Positions 8,296-16,909 of a DNA stretch of 35,000 bases are shown in pieces. Location of the stretch: positions 238,126 to 273,125 of the forward strand of contig CAJNDS010002694.1 of the NCBI GenBank assembly GCA_905221605.1, read 5' to 3'. Source of the DNA: Symbiodinium natans (lineage: Eukaryota > Sar > Dinophyceae > Suessiales > Symbiodiniaceae). The notes under the pieces are model-generated. The model ran no database searches. It was not told the origin of the DNA and saw only the letters and a list, made by a program, of their open reading frames with translations. Every line of letters begins with the position of its first letter. The stretch's first letter is position 1. A program made the position numbers and the translations under genes.

Positions 8296-8300
8296 TAGGT
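8296..8300. repeat. Target site duplication TAGGT, right copy
   Basis: This matches the five bases at 1295-1299 and directly follows the right LTR end CCGCA. Confidence 0.85.
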
Positions 8301-8866
8301 TTTAGGGTTTAGGGCTTAGGGGCTTAAGGCGTTTAGGGCTCAGGGGCTTGGGGTGTAGGGGCTAAGGGCTTGGGATTTAGGGTTTAGGGTTTGGGGCTTA
8401 GGGGTTAGGGTTGGGCCTAGGGGTTTAGGCTTTAAGGGCTTAGGGTTTAGGGTTTGGGCGTGCATTAGCCTATGCGTGCGCTGAGAGCACCATTTCTTTG
8501 GATTTAGGGGCACGCATAGCTTTAGGGTTTAGGGTTTAGTTTTTTTTTTATGGAATCACCTGTTTACGGGCGGAACGTCAGCGGGTTTAGGGTTTAGGGT
8601 TTAGGGTTTAGGGTTTAGGGTACAGGGTTGAGGGTTGAGGGTTTAGGGTTTAGAGTTTGGGGTTTGGGGTTAGGGGTTAGTGTTTAGGGTTTAGGGTTTA
8701 GGCTGGAAAGGACACGTGGATGGGAAGTGCCTTCGAGGCTTAAGGGACGCAAGGGGCCCTTAGGAAACTTAAGGGACTAGGCGCCTTAGGAATCTTGGAG
8801 TCTTACGCGTTTAGGGTTTAGGGTTTAGGGTTTAGGGTTTAGGGTTTAGGGTTTAGGGTTTAGGGG
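8301..8866. repeat. Degenerate TTTAGGG tracts
   Basis: Drifted G-rich telomere-like units run over most of this stretch. Clean TTTAGGG blocks lie at about 8584-8615 and 8811-8865. Variants such as GCTTAGGG and GGTTGAGG are common. No coding sequence is seen. Confidence 0.85.
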
Positions 8867-8982
8867 TTGGGATGCTCCGCCTTGTACTAACAGCTAACAG
8901 TCCTTGGCAGGGATTATTGTAGGAGGTTACTCTAATCCCGATTAAGGGCGGCTAGTAATAGTATAAGGGGGGAACATCCCAA
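8867..8982. mobile_element. MITE-like element, family A copy 1
   Basis: The left end TTGGGATGCTCCGCCTTGTA and right end TATAAGGGGGGAACATCCCAA form imperfect terminal inverted repeats. Inside are GTCCTTGGCAGGGATTATT and a mirrored TCCCGATTAAGGG segment. Three other copies are at 16177, 33103 and 33590. No coding capacity. This copy has diverged. Confidence 0.65.
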
Positions 8983-9239
8983 CATCCCAACTCACTTGTC
9001 TTAAGGGGCTTCAGGAAGCTTAGAGGCTTCCGGGGCCTCAGGGCCTCAAGAGCCTTGGGAAGATTACGGGTGCGCGAAAGGACTTGGGGCTTTGAGTTTG
9101 TACAAGACATTGCATGTAATCACTACATCACAACACATCACACACCATACCTTTGTGCAGTACACTAACCCACGCAACACAACCCATCGCTACACAACGA
9201 CTACGCTACCTGCCTGGTGAAAACTTGCCGCCTCTTCGT
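8983..9239. other. No gene seen
   Basis: This is mixed-composition sequence with an AC-rich stretch (about 9105-9210, repeated CACATCACAACACATC-like units). There is no sustained open frame, splice-bounded exon or repeat family. Confidence 0.4.
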
Positions 9240-9350
9240 CTTGGTAGCCCAGGAACCATATCACAACAAGGGTACCCTCTTGGGGTTGGCTACTTGATAA
9301 GGGAACCTTGAACCAAGAAAAGGGCAAAAGGGTACCACTAGACTACTAAG
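9240..9350. mobile_element. MITE-like element, family B copy 1
   Basis: It starts CTTGGTAGCCCAGGAACC and ends GGGTACCACTAGACTACTAAG, imperfect inverted ends. The interior carries the family hallmark GGGTACCCTCTTGGGG followed by GGGAACCTTGAACC. Related copies are at 26719, 28245, 31621 and 32968. Confidence 0.6.
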
Positions 9351-9481
9351 TAGTAGGGAATCTGGGAGTTTGGTACCCGATAGGACCTCATTTTTATTCC
9401 ATACGAAGAACAAGCAGCAGATGAACAATTCAATTGGGGTTTCGGGTTCCCCTGAGCCCAAGTTCCCAAACCCCGGAAAAC

Positions 9482-9640
9482 CGTAAACTCTGAACCCTCA
9501 CTCAACCCTCAATCCTCAACCCTAAACCCTCAACCCTAAACCCTCAACCCTAAACCCTCAACCCTCAACCCTCAACCCTAAACCCAAAACCCAAAACCCA
9601 AAACCCTAAACCCTAAACCCCTCAACCCCAAAACCCAAAA
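9482..9640. repeat. CCCTCAA/CCCTAAA/CCCAAAA arrays
   Basis: Units drift from CCCTCAA through CCCTAAA to CCCAAAA within 150 bp. They lie on the downstream (sense) side of the exon at 9644-9727. Confidence 0.8.
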
Positions 9641-9643
9641 TGC

Positions 9644-9727
9644 CCCGCAGCTGCTGATCTGGTTGTAGGCTGCCCGCAGCTCCTCCGGCATGCGAGTGGG
9701 CTTAGAGGGGCAATCTTCTACGAATTG
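9644..9727 (-). CDS. Candidate exon, unknown protein
   Basis: The 84-bp block (28 codons, phase 0 to 0) has an AAG acceptor before CAATTCG and a possible GC donor (GGG/GCATTT). It reads QFVEDCPSKPTRMPEELRAA and continues YNQISSCG. The mixed polar and hydrophobic composition looks coding, in contrast to the flanks. No family recognised. It could belong with the LRR exons upstream in the sense direction. Confidence 0.45.
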
Positions 9728-9731
9728 CTTC

Positions 9732-10200
9732 AGACCCCCCCAAAAATATATGTATATATATATATATATATAGTACCCCCCCTGCAGAATCTACCTCCAG
9801 AGGGTTTGGGTTGAAGATGCCTGTAATTTGAATTTTTTCGTTTAAGTTATTTTTTCGTTTAAGTCACGGTTTTTGTCCTTATATATGTGTAGGATATGAT
9901 TTCCTATATCATTCTCCTATATGCTGAGAGTGAGGTGTAAGTTTTTTTTTATGGTTTTCGTCCTTATACATGTGTAGGATATGATTTCCTATATCATTCT
10001 CCTATATGCTGAGAGTGAGGTGTAAGTCTTTTTTTAGTGTGTGTCTTGTTTATAAGCAGTTGGGTTGCTTATAAGCAGTGGGGTTGCTTATAAGCAGGAG
10101 GGGGGGAGGGGGGGTGGGGGGGTTGGGGGGGTTTCGCCCCAGGACCTCTGTGACACCCCCCCCCCCCCCCCCAATGAAAGATCATCCATGACCAGATATC
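9732..10200. repeat. AT-rich region with an 85-bp tandem duplication
   Basis: A (TA)n stretch lies at about 9748-9770. An 85-bp unit containing TGTAGGATATGATTTCCTAT is duplicated in tandem (about 9866-9950 and 9951-10035). Three copies of a 19-bp unit with TTATAAGCAG follow (about 10048-10097). Then come G-rich runs (10098-10130) and a C run (about 10156-10172). Telomere-like units are absent, so this may be a separate insertion. Confidence 0.75.
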
Positions 10201-10297
10201 CTCATCTTACTCAGTAGAGCCCAAGACCTGTGAACATGAAAATGTTACTGAAGCATTTGGTTAAAGAGCGAGAAGTGTACGTGAACAAGTAGTTGCC

Positions 10298-10633
10298 ATG
10301 AAGCGCGTGGGAGCGGTATCAGGCCTCATCTGCTTGGAAAACGGTGTCTGCAAACTTGAATTGGTTCAGAGCTCCTTCACTCCAAGCACTTCCGCATCCA
10401 CAGCTTCTATGCCTAATCCCTCGTCTCCTCCACCGGTCTTCTCTACCATAGTCGAGGAAATCAAGAGTGGCACCCTCGAGACACATCCCACGAAGCAAGA
10501 CTTGACATCACGCCAAGTCCAATCACATGTGATCTATCTCCAGCACAAGTTCTCCCGGCACCCAGGTCATAGACCGGTGTTGGAGATTCCTAAAAGAACG
10601 TGTGCGTGTGAATCAGCACACGAAAGCCGGTAG
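10298..10633 (+). CDS. Hypothetical plus-strand ORF
   Basis: The 111-aa frame starts with ATG. The N-terminus (MKRVGAVSGLICLENGVCKL) is followed by a Ser/Thr/Pro-rich middle and a charged tail. It is one of the few plus-strand frames with non-repetitive composition. No domain is recognised and no splice context is obvious. It sits in an island without telomere-like repeats (9.73-11.15 kb), so it may be a remnant of an inserted element or chance. Confidence 0.25.
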   Translation: MKRVGAVSGLICLENGVCKLELVQSSFTPSTSASTASMPNPSSPPPVFSTIVEEIKSGTLETHPTKQDLTSRQVQSHVIYLQHKFSRHPGHRPVLEIPKRTCACESAHESR

Positions 10634-10836
10634 CTCCTTGCTGAGAGCCAAGCTGCGAAGCGCCCAGTATGAATACTGGAATCGCAGTAAGGACTTGTGG
10701 CTGGCATGCGGAGAGCTATGCTCCCATGTCATGAGAAAGTTCTTGTCGTAGGCTTCCTTCGTCCACAGGATATGGCGTCTCGGTAGTCCATATCCTCTAT
10801 CCAATCCAGACCAACCGCGCTCGCAGGTAAAATTCA

Positions 10837-11008
10837 CGCATCTGACATCGCAATAGTTCGACCACACACAATGCCATAAGATCTGAAAATGGCATCTGAC
10901 ATTGCAATAGTTCAACCACACACAACGCCATAAGACCTGAAAATGTAGTTCCGGGAAGTTAATCTCGTGATCGTTCAACCATACACGACGCGATAAAACC
11001 TTTAAAGG
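10837..11008. repeat. About three tandem repeats of about 55 bp
   Basis: Units contain CAATAGTTC-ACCACACACAA-GCCATAAGA-CTGAAAATG at about 10837-10891 and 10892-10947. A more diverged third lies at about 10960-11008. A minus-strand frame through them repeats a Trp/Cys-rich peptide, which I take as a by-product of the repeat. A (TA)n tract follows at about 11083-11100. Confidence 0.7.
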
Positions 11009-11100
11009 TAGATTCTCCAGGGGGGGTAGCATGTGTATATAAGGAAAACACAAACAAATAAAAACACAAAAATAATGTGTGTATATATATATATATATGT

Positions 11101-11340
11101 ATATTCTTCCTTGCAAGGAGATGATAGGGATAAACTACCTTTCAATTTTTTGGGGGTTTCTTAAGCAAATAGTAGTCTTAGCGACGCTTCTTGAGTCCGA
11201 ATCCCCGAACACCCTCTTAGGGGACGCAGACTCCTGCCCCGAAGGCTGCACCCCGTAAGGTTCCGCTTAATATGCTCCGAGTATGGCCCTTGTCGTCCCA
11301 AAGAGGATCTGTCAAACAGGTCCCCAAACCCAAAGGTACA
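11101..11340. other. No gene seen
   Basis: This is unique sequence of mixed composition between the AT-rich island and the CCCTAAA array. There are no convincing exons, tRNA-like folds or repeats. Confidence 0.4.
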
Positions 11341-11586
11341 ACCCTAAACCCTAAACCCTAAACCCTAAACCCTAAACCCTAAACCCTAAACCCTAAACCC
11401 TAAACCCTAAACCCTAAACCCTAGGTAGAATCCCATGTCCCCGCTGGGCTGCAGAGGCCCCTATCACTCAGGGTTTAGGCCCCACACACCTATTTCCACA
11501 CACCCCACTTCTCACTGGCCAAACAACCCACCCTAAACCCTAAACCCTACACCCTCAATCCTAAACCCCAAACCCTTTAAAGGGTC
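11341..11586. repeat. CCCTAAA array and degenerate flank
   Basis: About eleven clean CCCTAAA units (11341-11424) are followed by unique sequence. Scattered CCCTAAA units then reach close to the LRR exon at 11587. Confidence 0.9.
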
Positions 11587-11653
11587 CTCCAGGAGGCGCA
11601 ATCCCTGTAAGCCCTCCAGGGCGGTGAGGCAGTTGCAGGAGACGTCCAGGAGC
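11587..11653 (-). CDS. LRR exon
   Basis: This 67-bp exon follows a GCAG acceptor and encodes one leucine-rich repeat, LLDVSCNCLTALEGLQGLRL. It has the LxxLxLxxNxLxxLxGLxxL pattern of SDS22-like repeats. It starts with one base (G), which completes an Arg codon with the two bases left by exon 12246-12310, so the two exons join into two consecutive 22-residue repeats. The likely donor is GA (GGAG/GACCC), a type reported for dinoflagellate introns. LRRs mediate protein binding; the parent protein is not identifiable. CCCTAAA units lie on the low side. Confidence 0.7.
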
Positions 11654-12245
11654 CTGCGTGTGGGTGTCGGTGTCTTGAAATTTGCTCTGAATGCTTAACG
11701 CAAATAGAAAAGTTAGACCATGTGTATTTGTGTATATATGTAGATGTGTGTATATATATATATGTATACATACATCCCTTGTAGTATTTATTCAGTTGGA
11801 TAAAACCCACATATTTGTTGTATACATACCAGGGTACAAATTCTCTATTCTGGCTGCACGCACGGGGCCCTAGCTCAGGACACTACCGCTCTGTCACTCC
11901 TTGCATGTGCGTGTGTGTCTTGTTGCGTTTGGGCTTTGGAGGGAATGGCTTTGGAGGGGATGGGATTCAGGATGCTGGAAAACCTGAAATTCTAGGGCCG
12001 AAGCCCCAAACCCCAAACTTACCCTAAACCCCCTGACCCCCTTAAACCCCTTAAACCCCTCGAACCCCCTAAACCCCGTAAACCCGAGAAGCCCCTTAAA
12101 CCCCACAAAAATCCCATAAACCCCCCCCCCCCCCCCAAAAAAAAATCAAACTAAACCCAAAAAAACCCTAAATGCCCAGAACAGCCCGAAAAGAACAAAC
12201 TCTAAACCCTAAACCCTAAACCCTAAACCCCTCTTCTGCCGGGAC
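11654..12245. repeat. Intron between two LRR exons
   Basis: It contains a TATATG-rich microsatellite (about 11720-11775), unique sequence and drifted CCCxTAAA-like units (about 12000-12120). A C-run then A-run lies at 12121-12146 and clean CCCTAAA at about 12200-12232. No further exon is seen. Confidence 0.6.
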
Positions 12246-12310
12246 CTGAGCCGGCGCAAGCCGTCCAGGCCACGGAGCTCCCGCAAATCATTGGAGGAGA
12301 CAACGAGCTC
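12246..12310 (-). CDS. LRR exon
   Basis: This 65-bp exon lies between a CGCAG acceptor and a CTCAG/GTCCCG donor. It encodes ELVVSSNDLRELRGLDGLRR plus a split Arg codon, a canonical LRR with the conserved Asn. Phase is compatible with the next LRR exon at 11587-11653. The flanks are CCCTAAA on the low side and TTTAGGG on the high side, so in the sense direction it reads (CCCTAAA)n, exon, (TTTAGGG)n. Confidence 0.75.
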
Positions 12311-12329
12311 CTGCGAGGGTATGCTTTGC

Positions 12330-12450
12330 TTGGGGTTTAGGGTTTAGGGTTTAGGGTTTAGGGTTTAGGGTTTAGGTTTGGGGTTTAGGGTTTAGGGTTT
12401 GGGGTTTGGGGTTTAGGGTTTCAGGGTTCGGTTTAGGGTTTAGGGTTTGG
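12330..12450. repeat. TTTAGGG/TTTGGGG array
   Basis: Clean TTTAGGG units turn into TTTGGGG and mixed units. They lie just upstream, in sense, of the LRR exon at 12246-12310. Confidence 0.9.
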
Positions 12451-12585
12451 GTTTACACAAGGGTTTCGAGTTAATAAACCATACCCAAAAACCAGGAGAG
12501 CATGTTGGTTCAAAACATGTTTCAGTATATAAGGGATCAACAGAGGGTGCCCGAAGCCGTCAGCCCTCAGCCCTCAGCCCTCAGC

Positions 12586-12626
12586 CCTTGACAGGACAGG
12601 CCCAGCGCCTCCAGCGCGGGGCAGAC
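12586..12626 (-). CDS. LRR-like exon
   Basis: A good pyrimidine tract and acceptor (CCTTGCCTATCCTCCAG) precede GTCTGCCCCGCG. The 41-bp exon reads VCPALEALGLSCQG, with the LEALGL core of an LRR, and ends at a possible GC donor. Phase does not join simply to the neighbouring LRR exons, so an intervening exon or different boundaries are likely. Confidence 0.5.
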
Positions 12627-12656
12627 CTGGAGGATAGGCAAGGGCCGCACCCTCCC

Positions 12657-12985
12657 CGAAAACCCTAACCCTAAACCCTAAACCCTGACCCCTAAACCCT
12701 AAACCACGAAGCCTAAGCCCTAAACCCTAAACCCTAAACCCTGAACCCTAAACCCTAAACCCTAAACCCTGAGCCCTAAACCCTAAACCCCCCAGCCCTG
12801 AAGAGCCAGAAACCTCATTTAGGTTTCCTAGTCGGGGCTCGCGGGCCGATGCTTCCGTCTTTCCAGGGCCTTAGGCCCTCGAAGCGCCCACGCAAAAAAA
12901 GGGTTTAGGGTTTAGGGTTTAGGGTTTAGGGTTTAGGGTTTAGGGTTTAGGGTTTAGGGTTTAGGGTTTAGGGTGTAAGAGTCTA
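12657..12985. repeat. CCCTAAA array, GC-rich island, TTTAGGG array
   Basis: CCCTAAA units (12657-12795) and TTTAGGG units (12900-12975) face each other across a unique segment (12796-12895). That segment has a minus-strand open frame (GLRPWKDGSIGPRAPTRKPK) after a CGAG acceptor. The geometry is the same as around the real exons, so a hidden exon is possible but not claimed. Confidence 0.7.
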
Positions 12986-13688
12986 TGGTGTAGGGTGGAA
13001 GTGAGGCAAGCTTCGCGTTGTTCAAGGGCGTATGATGTGGGTACAAAGCTCTCAGTATGCCATGAAAGCACACTTCCCCAGTCAAACTCCTGCTCTGAAG
13101 GGTGTGTATGTTGGGGTCTGCGGGTTTTGGGTTTTGGGTTTGGTTCTCTTTCTCCTTCAACGCTTCATCCCCCTCTCCCCCTCTGCCTCTCCCTCTCCCT
13201 CTTCCCCTCCCTCTCCCTCTTTTTGAGAAGCTTTTCAATCCTAAACCCTTCGATTCCCTGGGCTTGGGTGTTTTTTTTGGGGGGCTTTCGGATACCAGGA
13301 TACGCCCCTTCAGCAGTAGAGCCAACGCCTTGAAATCGGAGGATATCTCCCTCAATTAACCCCAAACCCTAAACCCTGAAACCGTGGGACCCAAGCCCTA
13401 AAGCCCTGCATCCATAAGATAAACCCTACAACCCTCAACTCAAAAACTGAACACCCTAATACTAAACCCCCCAAACGCCTAGCCCCAAATCCTACCGTAG
13501 TAAGCAGTCATAAGGCCCAAAGCAACAAACCCTCAACCCCGAAACCTCTTATACAGACCTTTATACACACCTGAAAACCGAATGTCAACCTTTACATGCC
13601 CCCTGAACCCTTACACAAACCCCCAAAAGTCCTAAAACCATAAAGTCCTAGACCCTAAACCCTGAGTCCAAAGTCCTAAACCCTCGAG
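12986..13688. other. Low-complexity region
   Basis: A CT-rich tract (13160-13226) and a T-run then G-run (about 13268-13284) are followed by heavily drifted CCCTAAA-like units (13360-13680). A minus-strand frame at 12954-13355 has a non-repetitive segment (SRSLTGEVCFHGILRALYPH) beside Arg-Gly repeats from the CT tract. Coding status is uncertain and I do not call it. Confidence 0.5.
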
Positions 13689-13785
13689 CCCTAAACCCTA
13701 AACCCTAAACCCTAAACCCTAAACCCTAAACCCTAAACCCAAAAACCTAAACCCTAAACCCTAAACCCTAAACCCTAAACCGAAG
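13689..13785. repeat. CCCTAAA array
   Basis: More than ten near-perfect units lie on the low side of the LRR exon at 13805-13872. With 13876-13962 they form inverted arms around it. Confidence 0.92.
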
Positions 13786-13804
13786 CCCCCAAAGCCGAAC
13801 TTAC

Positions 13805-13872
13805 GCCAGGCCACTGCGTCGAGGCCCTGCAGAGAGGACAGCGCGTTGCCGTGGAGGTGCAGAGACCGGAGC
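13805..13872 (-). CDS. LRR exon
   Basis: This 68-bp exon runs from a CCCAG acceptor (the CCC belongs to the telomeric array) to a textbook GTAAGT donor. It encodes LRSLHLHGNALSSLQGLDAV, a canonical LRR with the conserved Asn. The exon is bounded within about 20 bp on each side by CCCTAAA and TTTAGGG arrays, the clearest example of the exon-in-inverted-telomeric-arms layout. Which exon follows is not certain because the end phase (one spare base) does not match the exon at 12586-12626. Confidence 0.75.
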
Positions 13873-13875
13873 CTG

Positions 13876-13995
13876 GGTTTAGGGTTTAGGGTTTAGGGTT
13901 TAGGGTTTAGGGTTTAGGGTTTAGGGTTTAGGGTTTAGGGTTTAGGGTTTAGGGTTTAGGGCTTACGGTGTAGGGTTTAGAGGGTTTAGGGTTGA
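13876..13995. repeat. TTTAGGG array
   Basis: About twelve units begin immediately after the LRR exon boundary and turn into degenerate units towards 13995. Confidence 0.92.
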
Positions 13996-14580
13996 GGGTT
14001 TCGCACGAAAGGCCCCCTAATGGGTTCAGGTTTTAAGGTTTAGGGCTTAGGGTAAACCTGTGTACGTGCCCAAACCGCGTAGGACGCCCAAGACCCCAAG
14101 CATAGTCCTCAATCCTGAATCCTCAACCCTGAACGTTAGACTCCTAGCTAAGGATACTTGGGGGGTCGAATCACGCCCGGAAGTAAAACCCAACTCCCCC
14201 CACAATCCTAAACTCTGAACCACAAACGCTAAGACACCCGAACCGTACACCCAAAACGCCAAGCCCTGAACTTGAAACCCAAGCCCTAAACTTACAACTA
14301 ACCACAAAGAACTCGCTACAAGTAGCTAATCGTCACCCTGACAACGACCTTGCAAAATGAAACCGAAAATTGGGATTACATTGCCCCATTTGGGAAAGTC
14401 GACAAACAGGGGTACCCCGTTTATGCCCCACAAAGAATAGAAGCCCCTTAAAGGGACCCCCAAAAGAGTCCCTTAGTAAGTTTTACAATCGGTCACATGT
14501 ACTTTTACCTTACTTAGAACTCCAGGCTTTGTTGTCACTTGCGTATACCCTACTGATAAGCCTAGCTATACATGATCCCT
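13996..14580. other. No gene seen
   Basis: This is unique to mildly telomere-like sequence. Short open frames (14047-14307 minus, 14370-14582 plus) lack motifs or splice context. Confidence 0.4.
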
Positions 14581-14740
14581 AAATTCTAAACCCTAAATTC
14601 TAAACCCTAAACCCTAACCCTAAACCCTAAACCCTAAACCCTGAACCCTAAACCGTAAACCCTAAACCCTAAACCCTAAACCCTAAACCCCAAACCCTAA
14701 ACCCTAAACCCTACCCCTAAACCCTAAACCCCTTCTGGGT
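14581..14740. repeat. CCCTAAA array
   Basis: A dense array with CCCTAAT, CCCTGAA and CCCCAAA variants lies on the low side of the LRR-like exon at 14784. Confidence 0.9.
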
Positions 14741-14783
14741 CTCCCGGGCCGCGCGGATTCCGGCGCCCGGAGCCCGGCGTCAC

Positions 14784-14827
14784 CGAGGCTTCGGAGGCCG
14801 GCGCGCAGAAGCCGCAGCTCGGACGAC
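14784..14827 (-). CDS. LRR-like exon
   Basis: This 44-bp block has a TGAG acceptor and a CTCG/GTGACG donor and reads SSELRLLRAGLRSL. Leu spacing resembles an LRR. It sits in a very GC-rich island between a CCCTAAA array and a long TTTAGGG array. An alternative acceptor (CCGAG, exon start 14817) is possible. Confidence 0.45.
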
Positions 14828-14837
14828 CTCAGGGTTT

Positions 14838-15095
14838 TCGGGGTTTAGGGTTTAGGGCTAGGGTTTAGGGTTTAGGGTTTAGGGTTTAGGGTTTAGGGTT
14901 TAGGGTTTAGGGTTTAGGGTTTAGGGTTTAGGGTTTAGGGTTTAGGGTTTAGGGTTTAGGGTTTAGGGTTTAGGGTTTAGAGAGTTTGGGGTTTAGGGTT
15001 TAGGGAGTTTGGGGTTTAGGGTTTAGGGGTTTGGGGTTTAGGGTTTAGGGTTTGGGGTTTGGGGTTTGGGGTTTGAGGTTTAGGGTTTCGGGTTT
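14838..15095. repeat. Long TTTAGGG array
   Basis: About 19 near-perfect units (14847-14980) are followed by alternating TTTAGGG and TTTGGGG units. It is among the longest clean arrays in the window. Confidence 0.93.
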
Positions 15096-15715
15096 GGGGT
15101 TTATCGTTAAGGGCTTAGGCTTAGGGGTTTAGGGGTTAGGGGGTTTATCTGTTTAGTGCTTAGGGTTTAGGGCTCATGGTTTTACACGGCTTCATGCGGC
15201 CCTGAACACTAAGCCCCAAGCCTAAGCCCGGTTTAGGGTTTAGGGTTTAGGGTTTAGGGTTTGGGGTTTAGGGTTTAGGGTTTGGAAATTAGGGTTGAGG
15301 GTTTCAGACAAGGACGGATGCCGTGGAGGCCTGCGTTCGTTTAGGGTTGAGGGTTGAGCCCTAAGCCCGGTTTAGGGTTTAGGGATAGGCGTTCCGGGCT
15401 TGTAGGGCTTCGGGCTCCTGCCCTGAAACACCACATGAAACCTAACATGGGGCCATACACCCTACCCTACCAGAATTCCTGGTATATGAACCATAAACCC
15501 TTTCCGGGCTCATGTGGTCCCCAAGATGGGCCCTAAACCCTAAACCCTAAACCCTAAACCCTAAACCCCAAACCCCAAACCCCAAACCCCAAACCCCAAA
15601 CCCCAAACCCTAAACCCTAAACCCTAAACCCTAAACCCTAAACCCCAAAACCCAAACCACAAACCCCAAACCCTAAACCCTAAACCCTTAACCCTAAACA
15701 AACAGGTTATAGGGC
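15096..15715. repeat. Mixed telomere-like tracts
   Basis: Degenerate TTTAGGG (15096-15380), a short unique segment (15381-15530), and a CCCTAAA-CCCCAAA-CCCTAAA array (15534-15695). The central seven or so units are pure CCCCAAA. Confidence 0.85.
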
Positions 15716-15774
15716 CTGTCTTTTGGTGGCAGCTCCTCCGCCTCGCCACCAGGCCATGGCCTAACCAGAAGGCG
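15716..15774 (-). CDS. Candidate exon, unknown protein
   Basis: A strong acceptor (CCTCTCTCTTCAG) precedes an open segment RLLVRPWPGGEAEELPPKD with a possible GC donor (CAG/GCCCTA). Pyrimidine tract and composition favour an exon. The family is unknown. Confidence 0.4.
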
Positions 15775-15967
15775 CTGAAGAGAGAGGTCGAGGGGTTTAG
15801 GGTTTAGGGTTTAGGCTTTAGGGTTCAGGTTTAGGGCTCAGGGCTTGGGGTCTAGGAGGCCAGGGATCTGGTTCAGGGTCTTAGACTTTAGGGCTTACAA
15901 GCTTGAGGGTTGAAGGCTTGAGGGCTCCTATAGGGTACGATAGGGGCCTGAAGACTTAGAATTAGAG
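15775..15967. repeat. Degenerate TTTAGGG-like tract
   Basis: Drifted units (TTTAGGC, GCTTGGGG, TTGAGGG) fade into unique sequence. Confidence 0.7.
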
Positions 15968-16057
15968 TTTTTGTTTTTTTTTTGGGGGGGGGTATTATAA
16001 TATAAACATATAGGAGCATAAGGGAATGCTAGTAGTACTTAGTCCGACCCCTAGAGT
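15968..16057. mobile_element. Family D dispersed element, copy 1 (T-run/G-run)
   Basis: A T-run followed by a G-run is followed by TATTATAATATAA, AGGGAATGCTAGTAGTA and TTAGTCCGACCCCTA. A second copy with the same order of motifs is at 16751-16861. A partial T-run/G-run copy is at about 34429-34475. It is non-coding. Confidence 0.55.
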
Positions 16058-16131
16058 AGGTGTTGCGGATTTACTTTGCCATGATTAGGGGCCTAGGGTG
16101 TAGGGTCACAGTCTACTGTAGGAAACCCTAA

Positions 16132-16176
16132 ACCGTAAACCCTAAACCCTAAACCCTAAACCCTAAACCCTAAACC
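16132..16176. repeat. CCCTAAA array
   Basis: About six units, directly abutting the MITE-like element at 16177. Confidence 0.9.
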
Positions 16177-16316
16177 TTGGGATGTTCCCCCCTATACTGG
16201 TAGTCCTTAAAAAGGGATTATATTCGGGGGTGCTATAACAGTCCTTTATGGGGCTTACAATCTGGGGGTACTAGAATCCCTATCAAGGACTGCGAGCATC
16301 AGGGGGAACATCCCAA
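16177..16316. mobile_element. MITE-like element, family A copy 2
   Basis: The ends TTGGGATGTTCCCCCCTATA and GGGGGAACATCCCAA form inverted repeats. Inside are AGTCCTTAAAAAGGGATTAT and ATCCCTATCAAGGACTG, a nested inverted repeat shared with the copies at 33103 and 33590. Confidence 0.75.
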
Positions 16317-16573
16317 CCAAGACCCATAAACCCTACAAACCCACCGCCCAAAACCCTAAACCCTAAACTCTGAGCCCAGCTTCACTTGCGAAAACTCGCG
16401 GGTATTGTCGCAAAAAACAACAAGGTTGACTGCCAAGCTCCCTTAAGCCACTGGCATTAACCCCAGGCGCGCCTTGACACTTGAAACTGAGGGTTTAAGG
16501 TTTAGGGTGTAGGGTTTGGAGTTTAGGGTTTAGGATTTGGAAATCCTAAACCCTAAACCCTAGACCCTAAACC
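16317..16573. other. Telomere-like units around a unique segment
   Basis: CCCTAAA units (16350-16370), a unique segment (16377-16480) with a short minus-strand open frame (ASGLRELGSQPCCFLRQYP), then TTTAGGG units (16490-16530). An exon is possible but lacks clear splice sites. Confidence 0.5.
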
Positions 16574-16712
16574 CTACAGTGCCGAAACCTCCCCCGAGCT
16601 TGCCTCTCTCCTGCCATACGCAGCACCGGCAAGCGCCCATCCGAGCAAGCGCTTAGCTCTGCCCGCGGTGGACAGAAGAGACTGCTGCAGGACTTCCGGC
16701 CCCGACGGGTCT
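16574..16712 (-). CDS. Candidate terminal exon, unknown protein
   Basis: An open minus-strand segment follows an acceptor near 16713-16730 (TACAG or CTCCAG) and ends with TAG at 16574-16576. It reads PSGPEVLQQSLLSTAGRAKR then LLGWALAGAAYGRREASSGE. Composition is coding-like with an Ala/Gly/Leu stretch. CCCTAAA lies directly after the stop. No family recognised. Confidence 0.35.
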
Positions 16713-16750
16713 GGAGAGCTGGTTGCTGTAATATGGGGGGCCTTAGCGAT

Positions 16751-16861
16751 TTCATTTTTATTTTTTTTTGGGGGGGGGGGGGGGGGGGGGGGGTTCTTAT
16801 AGTATAATTCTGAAGGGACCATATGGGAGGGAATAGTAATAGTATTCAGTCCGACCCCTAC
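16751..16861. mobile_element. Family D dispersed element, copy 2
   Basis: A T-run then a run of more than 20 G precede TTATAGTATAATTC, GGGAATAGTAATAGTATTCAG and TCCGACCCCTA. Motif order matches copy 1 at 15968-16057. Confidence 0.55.
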
Positions 16862-16909
16862 GTTGAATGCTTTGCTTTGTTGCTGCTCTTTAGGGTGTCT
16901 GGTCTTGAA

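Noticed and set aside
10613-11116. 167-aa minus-strand ORF with repeated Trp/Cys-rich peptide
   Set aside because: The peptide repeat follows the 55-bp DNA tandem repeat, and the N-terminal part translates a (TA)n tract.
12954-13355. 133-aa minus-strand ORF
   Set aside because: Its Arg-Gly repeats derive from the CT-rich tract and its end from telomere-like units. The middle is plausible but lacks usable splice sites.
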